Below the pieces are notes generated by a model. That model had not been told where the DNA came from, ran no database searches, and saw nothing but the letters and a program-made list of their open reading frames with translations. From assembly GCF_019393635.1 (NCBI RefSeq), contig NC_057861.1:459290330-459354329 (forward strand): a stretch of DNA of 64,000 nt. The letters are read 5' to 3'. This stretch comes from Dromiciops gliroides (taxonomy: Eukaryota > Chordata > Mammalia > Microbiotheria > Microbiotheriidae). The position numbers and the translations under genes are program-made. This document shows, in pieces, positions 1 to 11,479 of the stretch. The stretch's first letter is position 1. Every line of letters begins with the position of its first letter.

Positions 1-15
1 ATAGGAAGTTATTGA

Positions 16-433
16 GGAAGGAGCCACAGCTTTTGGAGGGTGAAGTGTCCTGACACAGGAACCAAAGGCACCTTGAAGATGGGCCTTGAGTTTGGGAACC
101 TGATCCGGGTGAGGCACAACATTTCCTACAGCCTGTCCCTGTTCCAGCAGAATGCCTTCCCCAGCTGCTTCACAAAGGGCATCACGAATATGTTAAACAG
201 GACACAGGACTTGGTTCTGTGGATCAGGTCCCCCTCCCCCCAACATTTATAGGCTTTTACTTCCTCTATACCTTGACAACCCAGAAATTTGATAAGTCAA
301 AGAGGAAGAAGCCAACTGACTTTGAAGAAAAATAAGCAGTGGTGGTTACCTGGTAGTCAGCTCTGTGATATAGAAGAAGAGTGTATAAAGATAATTTAAA
401 GATGTAATAAACTTCACATTTCACTAAAAAAAA
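16..433 (+). pseudogene. UQCRQ: Processed pseudogene of UQCRQ (complex III subunit)
   Basis: The frame from the ATG at 79 reads [20 protein letters not shown] and continues through [17 protein letters not shown], clearly the N-terminus of the small (82-residue) ubiquinol-cytochrome c reductase subunit QP-C. After a C-rich tract near 230-240 the reading frame shifts. The family's C-terminus then appears in another frame (GFYFLYTL, then KFDKSKRKKPTDFEEK) and ends at TAA 333-335. The coding remnant is 257 nt against 249 expected. AATAAA lies at 406-411 and an A-run at 426-433. A 10-bp direct repeat (aagttattga) at 6-15 and 432-441 is the target-site duplication. It has no introns and is a retrocopy that cannot encode the normal subunit. 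Confidence 0.93.
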
Positions 434-871
434 GTTATTGAAATAATCAAAGCAAGAGGAGTTGAATACCTGAACTAATGTGGTAGCTATAAACAGAAAA
501 GGGGTCAGAGGTCAAAGATTTGGAAGTAAAAATAGCAAGATTTGGAAACTGACTGGATATAATGCCTACTAGATCTCACACCTTGCAACTTATCTATTAC
601 CTTTCCTTATTCCAAGAGACTGCTTTTCCAAATGTACGTCTTTTCCAGTACTAATACTCTTATTTATGAAAATAGTGAACATATAAGGAATAGAAACACA
701 TTTTTATACATGAATAGTCATGGAAAACATTATTCAATTAAAAAAAAAAAAGAAACACATTTTTAGAGAAGTTCCTAACCTTGAGTCTATGAAAAAATAT
801 GTTTTGATAATATTTCGACACTTTTGGTTTCTTTTGTAACCCTATGTATTTTAATTTACTCAAACATTTTT

Positions 872-997
872 TGAGAGTTAAGTGATTTGCCCAGGGTCAC
901 ACAGCTAGTAAATGCCAAGTATCTGAGGTCGGATTTGAATTCAGGTCCTCCTAAATTCAGGGCTGGTGCTTTGTCCACTGCGCCACCCAGCTGCCCC
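872..997 (-). repeat. Marsupial CORE-SINE (SINE1/WSINE1 type)
   Basis: The reverse-oriented tRNA-derived unit ends in cagctgcccc and carries the gtcacacagctagta core. It is diverged and lacks a clear poly(A). Confidence 0.85.
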
Positions 998-1024
998 AAG
1001 TAACTTAATTTACTTAATATTAAC

Positions 1025-1080
1025 TTGAGAAGGCATTCCTCCATAGGTTTTTCCGGAGTTCCATGACACAAAAAAAGATT
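1025..1080. repeat. Fragment of hAT-like repeat
   Basis: The sequence includes gttccatgacacaaaaaaag, matching the end of the element at 18160-18378. Confidence 0.4.
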
Positions 1081-1329
1081 AAACATCCTTGTTTTAGAAT
1101 TTATGAATATATTCTTAAGAAGCAAGATTTTTTTGTGGGGGCTTATTTTCAATTTCATTTCCTGTACTCCTCCGATAAAAAATTAACAATTAAGATTATC
1201 CCTCACTGCCTAATTCTCAAGTTTTACACCCATGGTATTCTACATCTTCACGATAACTCATTTCATTTCAGCATTTTATGGCTCATCTTTCCCACCACTG
1301 TAGATCTAATGCTTGAGAAATGTCCTAAG

Positions 1330-1500
1330 CAACGTAGGATCACAGAATCAGAGAGAGAGCTGGAAGAACTGGAGGCCATGGAGTCCAAATCTCCTGTATT
1401 TGACAGCTGAGGAAATCATGCCCAGAATGAGACAGCTAGCAAATGTTTACAGCAGGATTCTGAACACACCTTCTTGATTCCAAGTCCACCATTCTACCCC
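1330..1500 (-). repeat. MIR-like fragment
   Basis: This reads cacagaatcagagagagagc... through gacagctagcaaatg..., a diverged reverse MIR-family core. Confidence 0.5.
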
Positions 1501-1801
1501 CCATGCCACCTTTAATCTCCTCAGAAATGAGACTGCCATTTTCTGAACCTAATTTTGCATGCTCAACAATTCACAAACTTACCTTAGCTGGAGGAATGTC
1601 CCCTCCTCAGTGAATGTCACACTTGTTCATACAAGTGAATGAAACAGGGGTTTACAGCAAACTATTCTAGTTGACATTACTCAAATATCTTACCTGTGAC
1701 ATCTTTGTGTGCCTTTATAACAGATAAGCAAAGATTTTTTTAAAAAGTTAAATATTTTGAAACGAGACAAGAAAAACAACAGGATTGCAAAGTTAACATT
1801 T

Positions 1802-1807
1802 TTTATT
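1802..1807 (-). terminator. ELL2: Candidate distal ELL2 poly(A) signal AATAAA
   Basis: On the minus strand AATAAA is followed within 15-60 nt by T- and GT-rich sequence (TGTTGTTTTTCTTG), a good downstream element. It is the last such signal before repeat-rich sequence resumes, so it is my preferred 3' end of ELL2. Confidence 0.5.
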
Positions 1808-2632
1808 GAACTAAAATTGGTGTAGAACAGTGGGGGCAACAATGGCTCAAGTGTTCATTAGCTTAACAAAATGCCCCTGTGGCATTTTACCTTTGAGAGT
1901 CCTAATATGGGTCGTGTGGAATCGAGAAATAGTATGGGTATGTATTTTTTTAAACACTTCAAAAAATTCAGAAAGGAGCCTCACAGCCTTGTTTATTTAG
2001 TCTTCATGTTACAAAACACTTTGCAAACATCCCCTGTTGTTTTCCTTTAATAGTGTCAGTTTAATATTCTTCCCCAAAAATGTCCCTTTCACAGTGCTGG
2101 CTATATTAACTCTTTCCCATAAGGTTTGTGGAAGGAAAGGATTTAGTAACACTTAGGCAGATAGCTAGCTGTAACAACTTCAAAAGTAGTGAAGACATAT
2201 GCCAAACATATGTGGTGTGTCAACACTGCCAGAAAGGCAATGAACTGGCTAAAATGTCTCAGTAAAATTTAAAAAATAAGATGGAATGAATAGAACTATC
2301 AAGTTACAGTATCTCAATGCTGGATCACTTTTGTTTTAAATTTCCTTTCAGAACCTTGCTTTTAACATGTGAATCTGCCTTTGCTTTACATAATACAGTT
2401 AAATACTTCAAGGGAAAAGGAAATTCTTATAGAGATCATATGATTTAGTGAGATACAGAAATTAACACTGAATTTTTAAAAAATAAAAGTAGACAGCAAT
2501 GATCTAAACTTGTTTCAACCAGCTACTTTGTAAGAATTAGGATTGACTGTCTACTCAGAAGGTTGATCCCTCTTCCTAATTTATTACTTGAGAAACAGAA
2601 AACCAACAAAATGAGGGGAAAAAAATCTGTAG

Positions 2633-2638
2633 TTTATT
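2633..2638 (-). terminator. ELL2: Candidate internal poly(A) signal AATAAA
   Basis: A further minus-strand AATAAA in the presumed UTR, with a T-rich stretch (GATTTTTTTCCCC) downstream. A similar hexamer sits at 1992-1997, and another at 5449-5454 only 26 nt past the stop codon. Confidence 0.3.
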
Positions 2639-3426
2639 GTTGCTTTTATAAAACTATTTAGTATCATTTTGATTTGATTTAAATTATATGTTCATTCATT
2701 TCATAAGAGTTAATTAAAGAAGAAAAACTCTTAAAGAGTGCTTCCAACTGATTTAGAGTAACTGCAGTGAAAGACATGACAACCTTGATTGATGCTATTT
2801 TGCTATTATTGTTTCTCTCAAATGAATCAAACTCTATACAGAGAGTAGTGTAACTGAACCTGCACCATCACCATCACCTGGAAAAGTTTCATTTGGCTTC
2901 CATTTGAGAGAATCTATAAATCTTGCAGTGAGAGATTAATATTGTTAAAAAATATCACTTTGATAAGTTCATACACTTATTCAACAGAGATGTAGACTAG
3001 AGTAAGAGCAGATATGTAGATTTAAAGAACTACATTTTGCAACCAATAGATGGACATACATTTTGCATGGATATGTTCAATGCAAAGGATGCCATCTACA
3101 TTAAGGCTTTTACAGTAGGTGGTGAAGCCTAAGGATGTGCAATGCTGGACTATACATGTGATCTCCAGCTTAAGTCATTACCCAACCTGTAAACCAGAAG
3201 ATGTGCTCACATGTTTGTGGTAGTAGTTTTAAGCAGGATAAAATTTTGGCTACAGGGAGAGTCTTATTTGTAAACACATATTTAAATAGGAATTGGCATG
3301 GAAACAATTACAGAGGAACTCTTGCATCACAACTAGAGGACAAATGACTTGTACATGATGTTGGGCAGACACACATAGGTAGCAGCCTTTTCTCTCTTTT
3401 TCTGTTATTGGAACTTGCATTTTAAC

Positions 3427-3472
3427 TGAAAGATGATCTCTAAGGTCCCTTCCCGCTCTAAAATTCTATGAC
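3427..3472 (+). repeat. MIR-like 3' tail fragment
   Basis: The sequence atgatctctaaggtcccttc followed by a ctctaaaattctatga tail matches the MIR 3' part seen again at 20085-20145. Confidence 0.5.
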
Positions 3473-4118
3473 TTACAGACTTAGATATTTGGAATTGTAC
3501 CCGAGCTTTTAGAAGCACATATTCTTGTCTTAAAGCCAATAATTCCTTGTTAACCTACTGATTCATCATCATCCAAGTAGTTATACCAATGAATCCCTTC
3601 TGGGATGAACTGCATTATTTATAGATAAAACCCTTGAGACATATTGATAAAAACATAATATGTATAATGACCAAATTATACCTTATCCCTGAATTAATTC
3701 CCCTTGGTCTGTGTATTTTTTTTTTAAATATTTGGAAACCCATTAACATCTAATAGTGATTGTATCAATGATGAGGTAAGAGAAAGCACCAAGAGTCTCA
3801 ATGATGAGTAGTAAAATACCATGAATTCTGCTCTACATAGTAATAGGACTGTTGTTTATAGTAATATGAAAAAGAGCTGGAATCATAGGCAGACTTGTTA
3901 AGAACCTTTGCACATTTCTCTCCAACAGCCTAATCATTTTGGTAAATGTCCTGGAAGGACATTAGAGAGAAAGTTCCCCACTCCCATCCCTGACTACTGG
4001 ATGATGACACAATGACACAGTATCTCAAGTATCCTAGACACCAAACATATTCTGGTTTACAGTGATACACAACAAATTTGGTTGGGTTTTTTTCTTTTTC
4101 TTTTGGATGCTGGAGACA

Positions 4119-4124
4119 TTTATT
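4119..4124 (-). terminator. ELL2: Candidate internal poly(A) signal AATAAA
   Basis: This is a minus-strand AATAAA inside the presumed ELL2 3' UTR, about 1.36 kb after the stop. It could give a shorter mRNA. Downstream sequence is A-rich rather than GT-rich, so it may be weak. Confidence 0.3.
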
Positions 4125-4992
4125 AAAGACACTACCAAAATTTTGGCAAACATTCCAAAAATCAGATTTGTAAACATAATGCTTCCCTTTTCAATTGGCA
4201 GCACTTTGAAAAGACAATACGGTAAGACAACACAATTTCAGTCAACGTTAGTTCAAAATCCTTACATGCTTGACCAAATAACTTATGTTCCCACATGATA
4301 AAACAAGCGATAGTTTAAATCAAAGTAAACAGATAAACTGCATGAAATGAAAGTTTGTGCTGTTTGATGAATCACAGTATTTTATAGTTAAATATATCTG
4401 TTCTTTGTTATATTCCTGTCACCCAGGAGAAAAAAAAATCTTTAAATATACATTTCATGTAGGCAATAGCTTCTTTGCATATCTCTCTTCAAAAAAATAC
4501 TTTATAGCAGTATATAAATAGGTCACCTACATGTTTAATTTTATAATTTTGCCCCAAAAGTATAGATCAGTTTCATTTTCATAACATTGATTTTTCCCAA
4601 CATTAATAAAGCTGACAAACTGTTGAAATGGAAATGCTTTTGTCTTCCACAATAGAAGTAGCAATTTTATAGGAAAAAACCTACAGTAACACTCGTCAGT
4701 TGTTTTTAACCTGAGCGTTTGGGCCTACTAAGAGTAGCAGCTTTTTTCTTCATGCATGCTCACATCCACACAACCTCTGCACACATACAGTAAGTACAAG
4801 CACACTCTTACAGACGCTGGTAGGCCACAATTCGCTTCCCTGTTGCTTTAATAAAATGGGAAGCAGTGTAGCTAAGGATTTAACTACACTATGGATACAA
4901 CAAGCAAACACCTTAAGGCAACCATTGCAATGGGGGGTTTAACTTGTAGGGATAAATTACTGTTCGAGATCAAGTCAGGCTGTATATAATTT

Positions 4993-5021
4993 ATACATAT
5001 ATATATATACACACACACCCT
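4993..5021. repeat. (TA)n(CA)n microsatellite
   Basis: Alternating TA followed by CA units, within the presumed ELL2 3' UTR. Confidence 0.85.
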
Positions 5022-5479
5022 TCTATTTCTTAACCCTCCAAAACAATGTTTTAACTTTTTTTTTTGTATTTTGTGCAAATTTCTAAACCTTCTACCAATT
5101 AAGGCAAAGAGTTCTCATTAATAAAGGTCAAAAACCAGGCCTATATTTATCCAAAAGCATCTCAACTTGCTACATTGTTATTTCTTTGAAAATGTGCACA
5201 ACCATTAAGTATAGACACTGGACCCCCAATATCTAAAAGTGATCTCCATGGACAAACTAAAGTCTTGAGGGGGGAAAAAAGGGACCAGAAAAAGCAGCTT
5301 CAAATATGCAGGGAAGCAAAATAAAATAAAAAATAATAAAAAAAAGTAACTCAAAGTTTGCTAATACTGAAACTTTCCACTGACAAAAGTTTCAACTTTT
5401 TAGAATCTTAGAGCAACTCATTTGGAATTTTAAATAAATAAGCTTAAGTTTATTCACATCTTCTGGTCTAAGCAGAGGT

Positions 5480-5596
5480 CTAGTGCCAGGACCCTGCTTG
5501 CTGTTGGTCGAATTCACCTATTAGTCTTTTGATGTGAGACAACTTGTTATGAAGATATTCACATCTGTATTTTTCTTCATGGTAATTGGGACTAGA
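5480..5596 (-). CDS. ELL2: ELL2 exon 12 coding part, C-terminus
   Basis: The last coding segment is 117 nt including the stop. After TTTCCACAG it reads SSPNYHEEKYRCEYLHNKLS then HIKRLIGEFDQQQAGSWH and TAG at 5480-5482. This is the end of the occludin-homology domain. The final residues differ slightly from the human QQQAESWS end, as I remember it. Confidence 0.96.
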   Translation of the reverse strand, partial: SSPNYHEEKYRCEYLHNKLSHIKRLIGEFDQQQAGSWH

Positions 5597-5687
5597 CTGT
5601 GGAAAGGAAAAAAAAAGGTAGGTTTTAGAAACATATATAGTACTTTAAAATTACAGAATAGAAAACAAAATACTGACTTGTCCCTAC

Positions 5688-5732
5688 CTGATTGATCTTC
5701 TTATATTCTTCTAAGACTTCTTCATGAATAGT
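5688..5732 (-). CDS. ELL2: ELL2 exon 11, occludin-homology domain
   Basis: This exon is only 45 nt, in phase 0 on both sides. It reads TIHEEVLEEYKKINQ between TTTTGTAG and GTAGGGAC. It continues the helical coiled segment of the occludin-homology domain; human ELL2 has NVHEEVLQEYQKIKQ here, as I recall. It is identified by homology plus splice sites. Confidence 0.94.
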
Positions 5733-6000
5733 CTACAAAACAAAAGGTTTGAAATCAGAACAGAAGAATTCTTCATGAAGAATGAAAAATTGATCTCAAT
5801 GGTAGTTGAATTTCATTATGAAGTTTGCTATCAACTAATAATGCAGAAGGAAATAAAATGAATCCACCTCCATTGCTTATACCCTAACCCATTGAGTAGT
5901 CCTATAAAAATGGTAAAACTCTATAAAGTGAATATAAAAAAGATTAAATCCTGTTAAATCTATCACATAATGAATCTCAAGGGCATGAGCCTTCAGGCTT

Positions 6001-6141
6001 TTTTGGGCAGGGCAATGAGGGTTAAGTGACTTGCCCAGGGTCACAGAGCTATTAAGTGTCAAGTTCTGAGGTCGGATTTGAACTCAGGTCACCCTGAATC
6101 CAGAGCCAGTGTTTTATCTACTGTACCACCTAGCTGCCCCC
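6001..6141 (-). repeat. Marsupial CORE-SINE
   Basis: Reverse copy from gggcagggcaatgagggtta to cctagctgcccc, moderately diverged. Confidence 0.9.
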
Positions 6142-6669
6142 AGGCTGTTCTTTCATGGAGGATTGGGGGGGGGGGGAGGATAGATTTAAACTGATCCCTA
6201 CCTATTCTCATCTATTCCTTTTGTCTGGATTTTATAGACATTTTTTGGTCACACAACAGAACAAACGCTGCTTATAAGGCAGTAAGGGGAGGGAGGAGGT
6301 AAGTTAGACTTATTATTCTTTTATGAACTAGGAAGAATTCCCTTGGCCAAAGGGTTAGGAAATTCTTCATGTACTTAAGTTCTAGGTTTCCTAAGTGTGA
6401 TAATAGTGACAGTATCCCTTGAAATAAAAGTTGGAGCTCAATGACTTGGGTAGTTTGAACAAGGGTTGTGAAGGTTAAATCTGAAGTCGGGGTGACAAGT
6501 TTATTTGCTTATTGTCCTAGAGTATATTATATATTCTGATGAGGGTTTATTAAATCTTTTTTTCAATGGGGTTGTAATGAGGGTAAAGTGATCTTACATA
6601 TCTTTAAGGATATAATAAGGATTATATAAGGATACAATATATAGATGAAGTACTAAGGTACATGAGTCT

Positions 6670-7290
6670 CAGTAGTTAGTAAACACATGGTTATTAAATG
6701 CTTACAATGTGTAAGCTAATATACCAGGTATTGAGGATGCAAAGGCATAGTACCTGCCAACAAGGAGATTAGGGATGGGAGACATGCAAAATATGATACA
6801 AATCAGAAAGAAGTAAGTGCAAAGGTCAGATCCAGACATAGATAGATAGTGCTTTGAGACATCTAGGAATTTCTGTTATAGAGAGATCAGGGAAGGCTTA
6901 ATTGATGAGTGACAGATTATAAGGGGAGGGAATTATTTCAAAATAATAATGGTTGGACCCTTTTATCTTCAGGGGGATGGCATGCACCAAGGCAAGAAGA
7001 GAGCAGGATGAAAAAATGGGGCAGTCCAACTTGGCTAGAACATTGAGGAAGTGAAATGAAATAGAATGAGAGAAAAGGTAGGAAAGGTAAATTAGTGTTG
7101 GATTGTGGAGGATCTTGAATGCCAGTATAAGACATTTATAATGCAACCATTAGTTTTGTTTTGTTTTTTTAAATTAGACCAATGACATTGTCTGATCAGT
7201 GTCTTAAGATTCATGTAAAGGATGGAGAAGAAGAGACTCGAGCTAAGAAGGCCAACTAGAAAGCCATTTTCCACTTTACATTTTTCCAAT
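6670..7290 (+). repeat. LINE-like ancient interspersed repeat (family A)
   Basis: Starts with the attaaatgcttacaatgtgt type opening, then 'accaggtattgaggatgcaa', and continues with the lattice of phrases shared with the blocks at 29880, 34985, 44830 and 58510. I cannot name the family. Confidence 0.6.
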
Positions 7291-7445
7291 TTTTAGAACT
7301 GGCTAGTAAGAAAAGAGGGAAAAGGAGAAGGAACATTTAATAAAATTATATAATAAACTCATATCTGAAAAACACTAGTTATCAAGGAAAAGAAGCAAAA
7401 GTAGTCATGACCATTTCATCAATACCAATTGGACACATACACTTT

Positions 7446-7595
7446 TTTTTTTTTTTTTGCGGGGCAATGGGGGTTAAGTGACTTGCCCAGGGTCACACAG
7501 CTAGTTAAGTGTCAAGTGTCTGAGGCCGGATTTGAACTCAGGTACTCCTGAATCCAGGGCCAGTGCTTTATCCACTGTGCCACCTAGCCGCCCCC
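7446..7595 (-). repeat. Young CORE-SINE with perfect duplication
   Basis: Reverse SINE with a poly(T) head. The 15-bp ggacacatacacttt at 7431-7445 is repeated at 7596-7610. Confidence 0.95.
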
Positions 7596-7904
7596 GGACA
7601 CATACACTTTTACTACATGAGCAAATTTTTTATGTGGCATTGCTTAGATATTCCCCTCAGTATATAGTAGGAGAAGAGGTTAAGAATTAAAGCCCAAATG
7701 GATATTTGAGCAATTATATTAGAATAAATGTGGGAAAGGTTAAATCAGACATATTGGCAAACTTTTAATATTATTATATGTGTTCATAAGTGTTTTGACT
7801 ATTTTAAATTTTATTCTGGGTGACAAAAGGAAAGTAATCCCTAATAGGAAATGCTTTCTTAAGCACCATAGGCTCTGGCCAGAACATACACACTCTGCAT
7901 GATC

Positions 7905-8100
7905 TCAGGCAAAGCTTCTTAAACTGTGGGTCATGACCCCATATGGGGTCACATAAATGAATGTGGGGGTTGCAAACAGCAAAAGGTTATGCATACCTAT
8001 GTTATGTACCTATATACCTGAGGTCGCATAAAAATTTCTCGGGCAAAAAGGGGTCGTGAGAGGAAGAAGTTTAAGTAAAAAATTTTTAGAAGTCCTGCTC
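7905..8100. repeat. hAT-like DNA element with imperfect inverted ends
   Basis: The left end has gcttcttaaactgtgggtca. The right end carries the inverse (aagtttaag...agaagtcctgctc), and ggggtc...gacccc pairs sit just inside. It matches the CAGGG(C/T)TTCTTAA style of hAT ends. There is no coding capacity. Confidence 0.5.
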
Positions 8101-8475
8101 CAAGGGATGGGGCCTTATCTTTATCAATGCCAAGGTAATACTTCTCTCATGGCCCTAAAAACTATGGGTTCAAAAAGTTAATATACTACTCCAAAAAGCA
8201 CACATCCCTTCCACTCATGGGAAGGAATTCAACATCTCTATCAGTAATACTTTTTCCACTAAATAGCTCTCTGGATTACATATTGCCTCTCTAATTTTAT
8301 GTTAAGGTCAAACATCACATGGCTGTATTTGGGAATAGGATGGTCTGCCACTCTCTGAGCACAGCAAAAGGTTCAAAGTTCTCTGATAATGAGCCTGCAC
8401 TGTTTGGTTAGAGATGGAAGATGGAGACAGAAAAGTTTAGTCATGTGCATGAGGTCAAGTTCACCCATTCATTAC

Positions 8476-8647
8476 CTGATACTCCTTGGAGCCTGGAGAA
8501 AGGCGTTTACGTTGTGCATCAAGTTTAATAAACCTTCTAGCAACAGTCTCCATCCTGGCATGCAAAGTTCTGTACTCATCATACTCTGCATTGAAGTCAT
8601 CCTTATAATTCTGGCGTTGCTCGTGTGAGACAATTGCAATATATTTT
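8476..8647 (-). CDS. ELL2: ELL2 exon 10, occludin-homology domain
   Basis: This 172-nt exon follows TTTATTAG. It completes Ile and reads KYIAIVSHEQRQNYKDDFNA, EYDEYRTLHARMETVARRFI and KLDAQRKRLSPGSKEYQ, ending CAG|GTAATG in phase 0. This is the core of the helical occludin/ELL domain (Occludin_ELL family), which is shared with occludin and mediates protein contacts. The match to mammalian ELL2 is close to complete. Confidence 0.97.
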
Positions 8648-9054
8648 CTAATAAAAAATATTTGAAGGTTAAGATTATAGGGCAGAATACCTTAAAAATA
8701 TAAGCATCATCATTCTGACCAAGATTTTATTTAAATATTTGAAAAAAACACATTCTCAATAAATTATATTGCAAGAAAAAACTACAAATATACTCTTTGC
8801 TGAACTATCATAAGCTATCAAAGGATTAAGGACAAATGAAATGTGAGAAAATGTAAAACAACATAATCAATAACAACTTGGTGACAATTAAAATGTCTTC
8901 AGGCAAAAAAATAGAAAATAATTTATGAAAGATTTATTCTCTTAAAACTACCTTTTTTCCAAAAACAGACCACTACTACACTAATCAGATAACCATTTGA
9001 CACATTGAGACATAAGGAATCAAGAAGAATTGCAAAGTATTCATAACCACAGGA

Positions 9055-9985
9055 AAGAATGGTACAAATCAACAATAAGGGAAATGTAAATCAAAACAAA
9101 CCTAAGGTTTTACCTTAGGCCTGACCAAAAAAGACAACAGTTAATGCTGGAGGGGCCATGGAATGATTGGCACACTAATTCACTACTGGTGGAGCTTTGA
9201 AATGGTAGAACCATTTTAGAAAGCAATTTGGAATTATAAAGTGACTAAAAATGTCCATATTCTTTGAACTAGGCTTATGACCAGTAAAGAAAGTCCTTGG
9301 GGCAGCTAGGTGGTGCAGTGGATAAAGCACCGGCCTTGGATTCAGAAGGACCTGAGTTCGAATCCGGAATCAGACATTTGACCTTACTGGCTATGTGATC
9401 TTGGGCAATTCACTTAACCCTCATTGCCCTGTCCACCCCCCCCAAAGAAAGTCCCCATAAAAACTAAGCTATTTATAGCAGCACTTTTTTTTGGTGATAG
9501 TAAAGAACTGGAAACAATGATGTCCACTGACTGGGGAATGGCTAAACAAATTGTGGTACATGAATGTAATGGAATATTACTGTGTTGTAAGAAATGGTGT
9601 GATGAATACAGAGAAGCATGGAAAGATCTATATGAACTGATGCAGAGTAAAGTAAGCAGAGCCAAGAAAATATATACAATAACTACAACACTGTAAATAG
9701 AAAAAAATTATATATAAAAAATCTAAAGTAAATCTAACAAAATTATTCTTGATCTCTATAATTTGATTGAAGAGATGAGAGGACACTCTCTGCCCCTTTG
9801 TGGAGGTGGAAGGTCCACAGTTCACATTGTATGTTTTTGGACCATTTCAATGTATTGATCAGTTGTGCTGATTTTTTTCTCTCTCCAAAAATACTATTTG
9901 TTACATAGGATGGTTCTCTGGGAGAGGAAGGGGAAAAATCCTTGGGATAACTATGATGATGTAAGAAAAAACAAGACATTTAAAA
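9055..9985 (+). repeat. L1 3' region (marsupial type), interrupted by a SINE
   Basis: Phrases such as atttatagcagcac, gactggggaatggctaaaca and ggaatattactgtgttgtaa are the standard L1 3' region also seen inverted at 43213-44635. It is old and interrupted at 9297-9443. Confidence 0.8.
9297..9443 (+). repeat. CORE-SINE nested in an L1
   Basis: Forward SINE flanked by aaagaaagtcc at 9286-9296 and 9444-9454. It inserted into the older L1. Confidence 0.95.
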
Positions 9986-10129
9986 AACTTATTTAAAAAG
10001 CAAAGTAATATTTTACAATACAGCAGGGGCTCTGAAGCTAACTAAAAATATATTTTGTTAACTGCAGTTCAGTGTAATTGGTTGCCTTTTAAAACCTGTG
10101 CATTTTTTTATATGCATTTAAAAACGTTA

Positions 10130-10195
10130 TTGTGAGAAAGGGTCCATAGACTTCACCAGAATGACAAAGGTTCTAAGAAACAAAACAAGCTAAGG
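10130..10195. repeat. Fragment of hAT-like repeat
   Basis: The sequence gggtccatagacttcaccag and the following gacaaaggttctaagaa match the family at 18160 and 55150. Confidence 0.45.
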
Positions 10196-11479
10196 GCTCT
10201 CACAAAAGAAGTTCTCCTTTAGCTCTTAAAGAATTGCTGGCACTATGAGTATTTCCTAAGGTGCAATTCTGCATCTGAATTATATCATGCCTTTTGCAGA
10301 TCTCTATAGGCTATATAAGAAGTTTTTTTTTATAGTTCATTTAACAATGACAGCAATAAAATAGAACAAAGTCTATTCTCCTAGGCAGAGAGAGGCAGAA
10401 GACACAGGGACTATAATCATGCCTGATATAGGTTCAGAGATAAAAAAGATGTCGAGGGATCAGAACTAAGTTTTATTGATTGTTGAATTTAGTTTTTTGA
10501 AAACATTTATATGTCACACTATATGGATGATACCTGGAAATTGGTAGTATAGATTTTAAGATGAGGTTATTATACTCCCTAACATAAGACTACTTTAATT
10601 TGCTTTCCCAGGAAAATGTCTTGATTTACATTCAACTCCACTTATTACATGATCCTATCGATTTCCTAGTAATGGATATACCACAGATGCTACAGGAAAC
10701 AGTGATTTAATGCTCCACTTAGTATTTTTATTCATGCTGAGTTGGTATGCAGTTTAATTTCAGTGTAACTGAGATTGCAGGGTCATGCCAATTTCAAGCA
10801 TCCTGCTGTCCAGAATTGCCAAAGGAGGGGCAAATTAGTCTTTATTGCCAGTGGATTGCCTTGACTGCACACCAGAGGGAGCCCAGAAAGAAAATATCAA
10901 GAATAGGCAAAATGGCTACATAGAACATCAAGTTTAGTTTTATTTCATCACTTAAAATATTTATCCCTTGCCAGATTCATGCTTTCCAGCCAAAGTTATT
11001 TTATTTAGTGGTTCTAGACTATTAGGAAAAGGTTTCAAATTGGGTTTTACAGTTTAGGGTCTTGTCAGTATTTAATGATTTCTATTTAAACATTAAATTT
11101 TTTTTCTTAAAATTTAATTTTTTTAAAAAGGAAACTGGTTCTCTTTTTTAGTTAAAGAATGACATTTAAATTGGTACCAGAGCAGACCATAAACAGCAAT
11201 GAAACATGCAAAATAAATTACGCTTCTTGTGGTCAATTCCCAATTTTTTAGGGAATGATTAACCAAGTTGCAGATAGTTATCCTTTTTTATTTTGCCTTC
11301 TTTTCTTATATAATAAGTCTTTGTGATACTTTGCACCCTTAAGTTAGTAGAAAAGCAAAGCAACTAAACCCATATCTACTTTCCTAATTGTTTAAAATGA
11401 AATTTAGGAATTATTTGTCTACTAACTTTGTCCATGGAAACTATAGACAAGAAAAATTGACATTGACACAAATGACTAC

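Larger units (their letters stand above)
1785..5479 (-). other. ELL2: Probable ELL2 3' UTR
   Basis: About 3.7 kb of AT-rich sequence follows the stop. Apart from a short MIR-like tail near 3427-3472 it is free of SINE and L1 copies, in contrast to every intron. That pattern is typical of a constrained 3' UTR. It contains a (TA)n(CA)n stretch near 4993-5021 and several candidate poly(A) signals. The end at about 1785 is inferred from the last strong signal and is not proven. Confidence 0.6.
5733..8475. other. ELL2 intron 10
   Basis: This intron contains minus-strand SINEs at 6001-6141 and 7446-7595, a LINE-like repeat block at about 6670-7290, a DNA-transposon-like element at about 7905-8100, and otherwise unassigned AT-rich sequence. 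Confidence 0.85.

Noticed and set aside
8389..8628. Plus-strand 79-codon frame
   Set aside because: It is antisense to ELL2 exon 10, a shadow of the real exon.
9424..9696. Plus-strand 90-codon frame
   Set aside because: It spans a SINE end and an L1 fragment; it is a repeat-derived frame.
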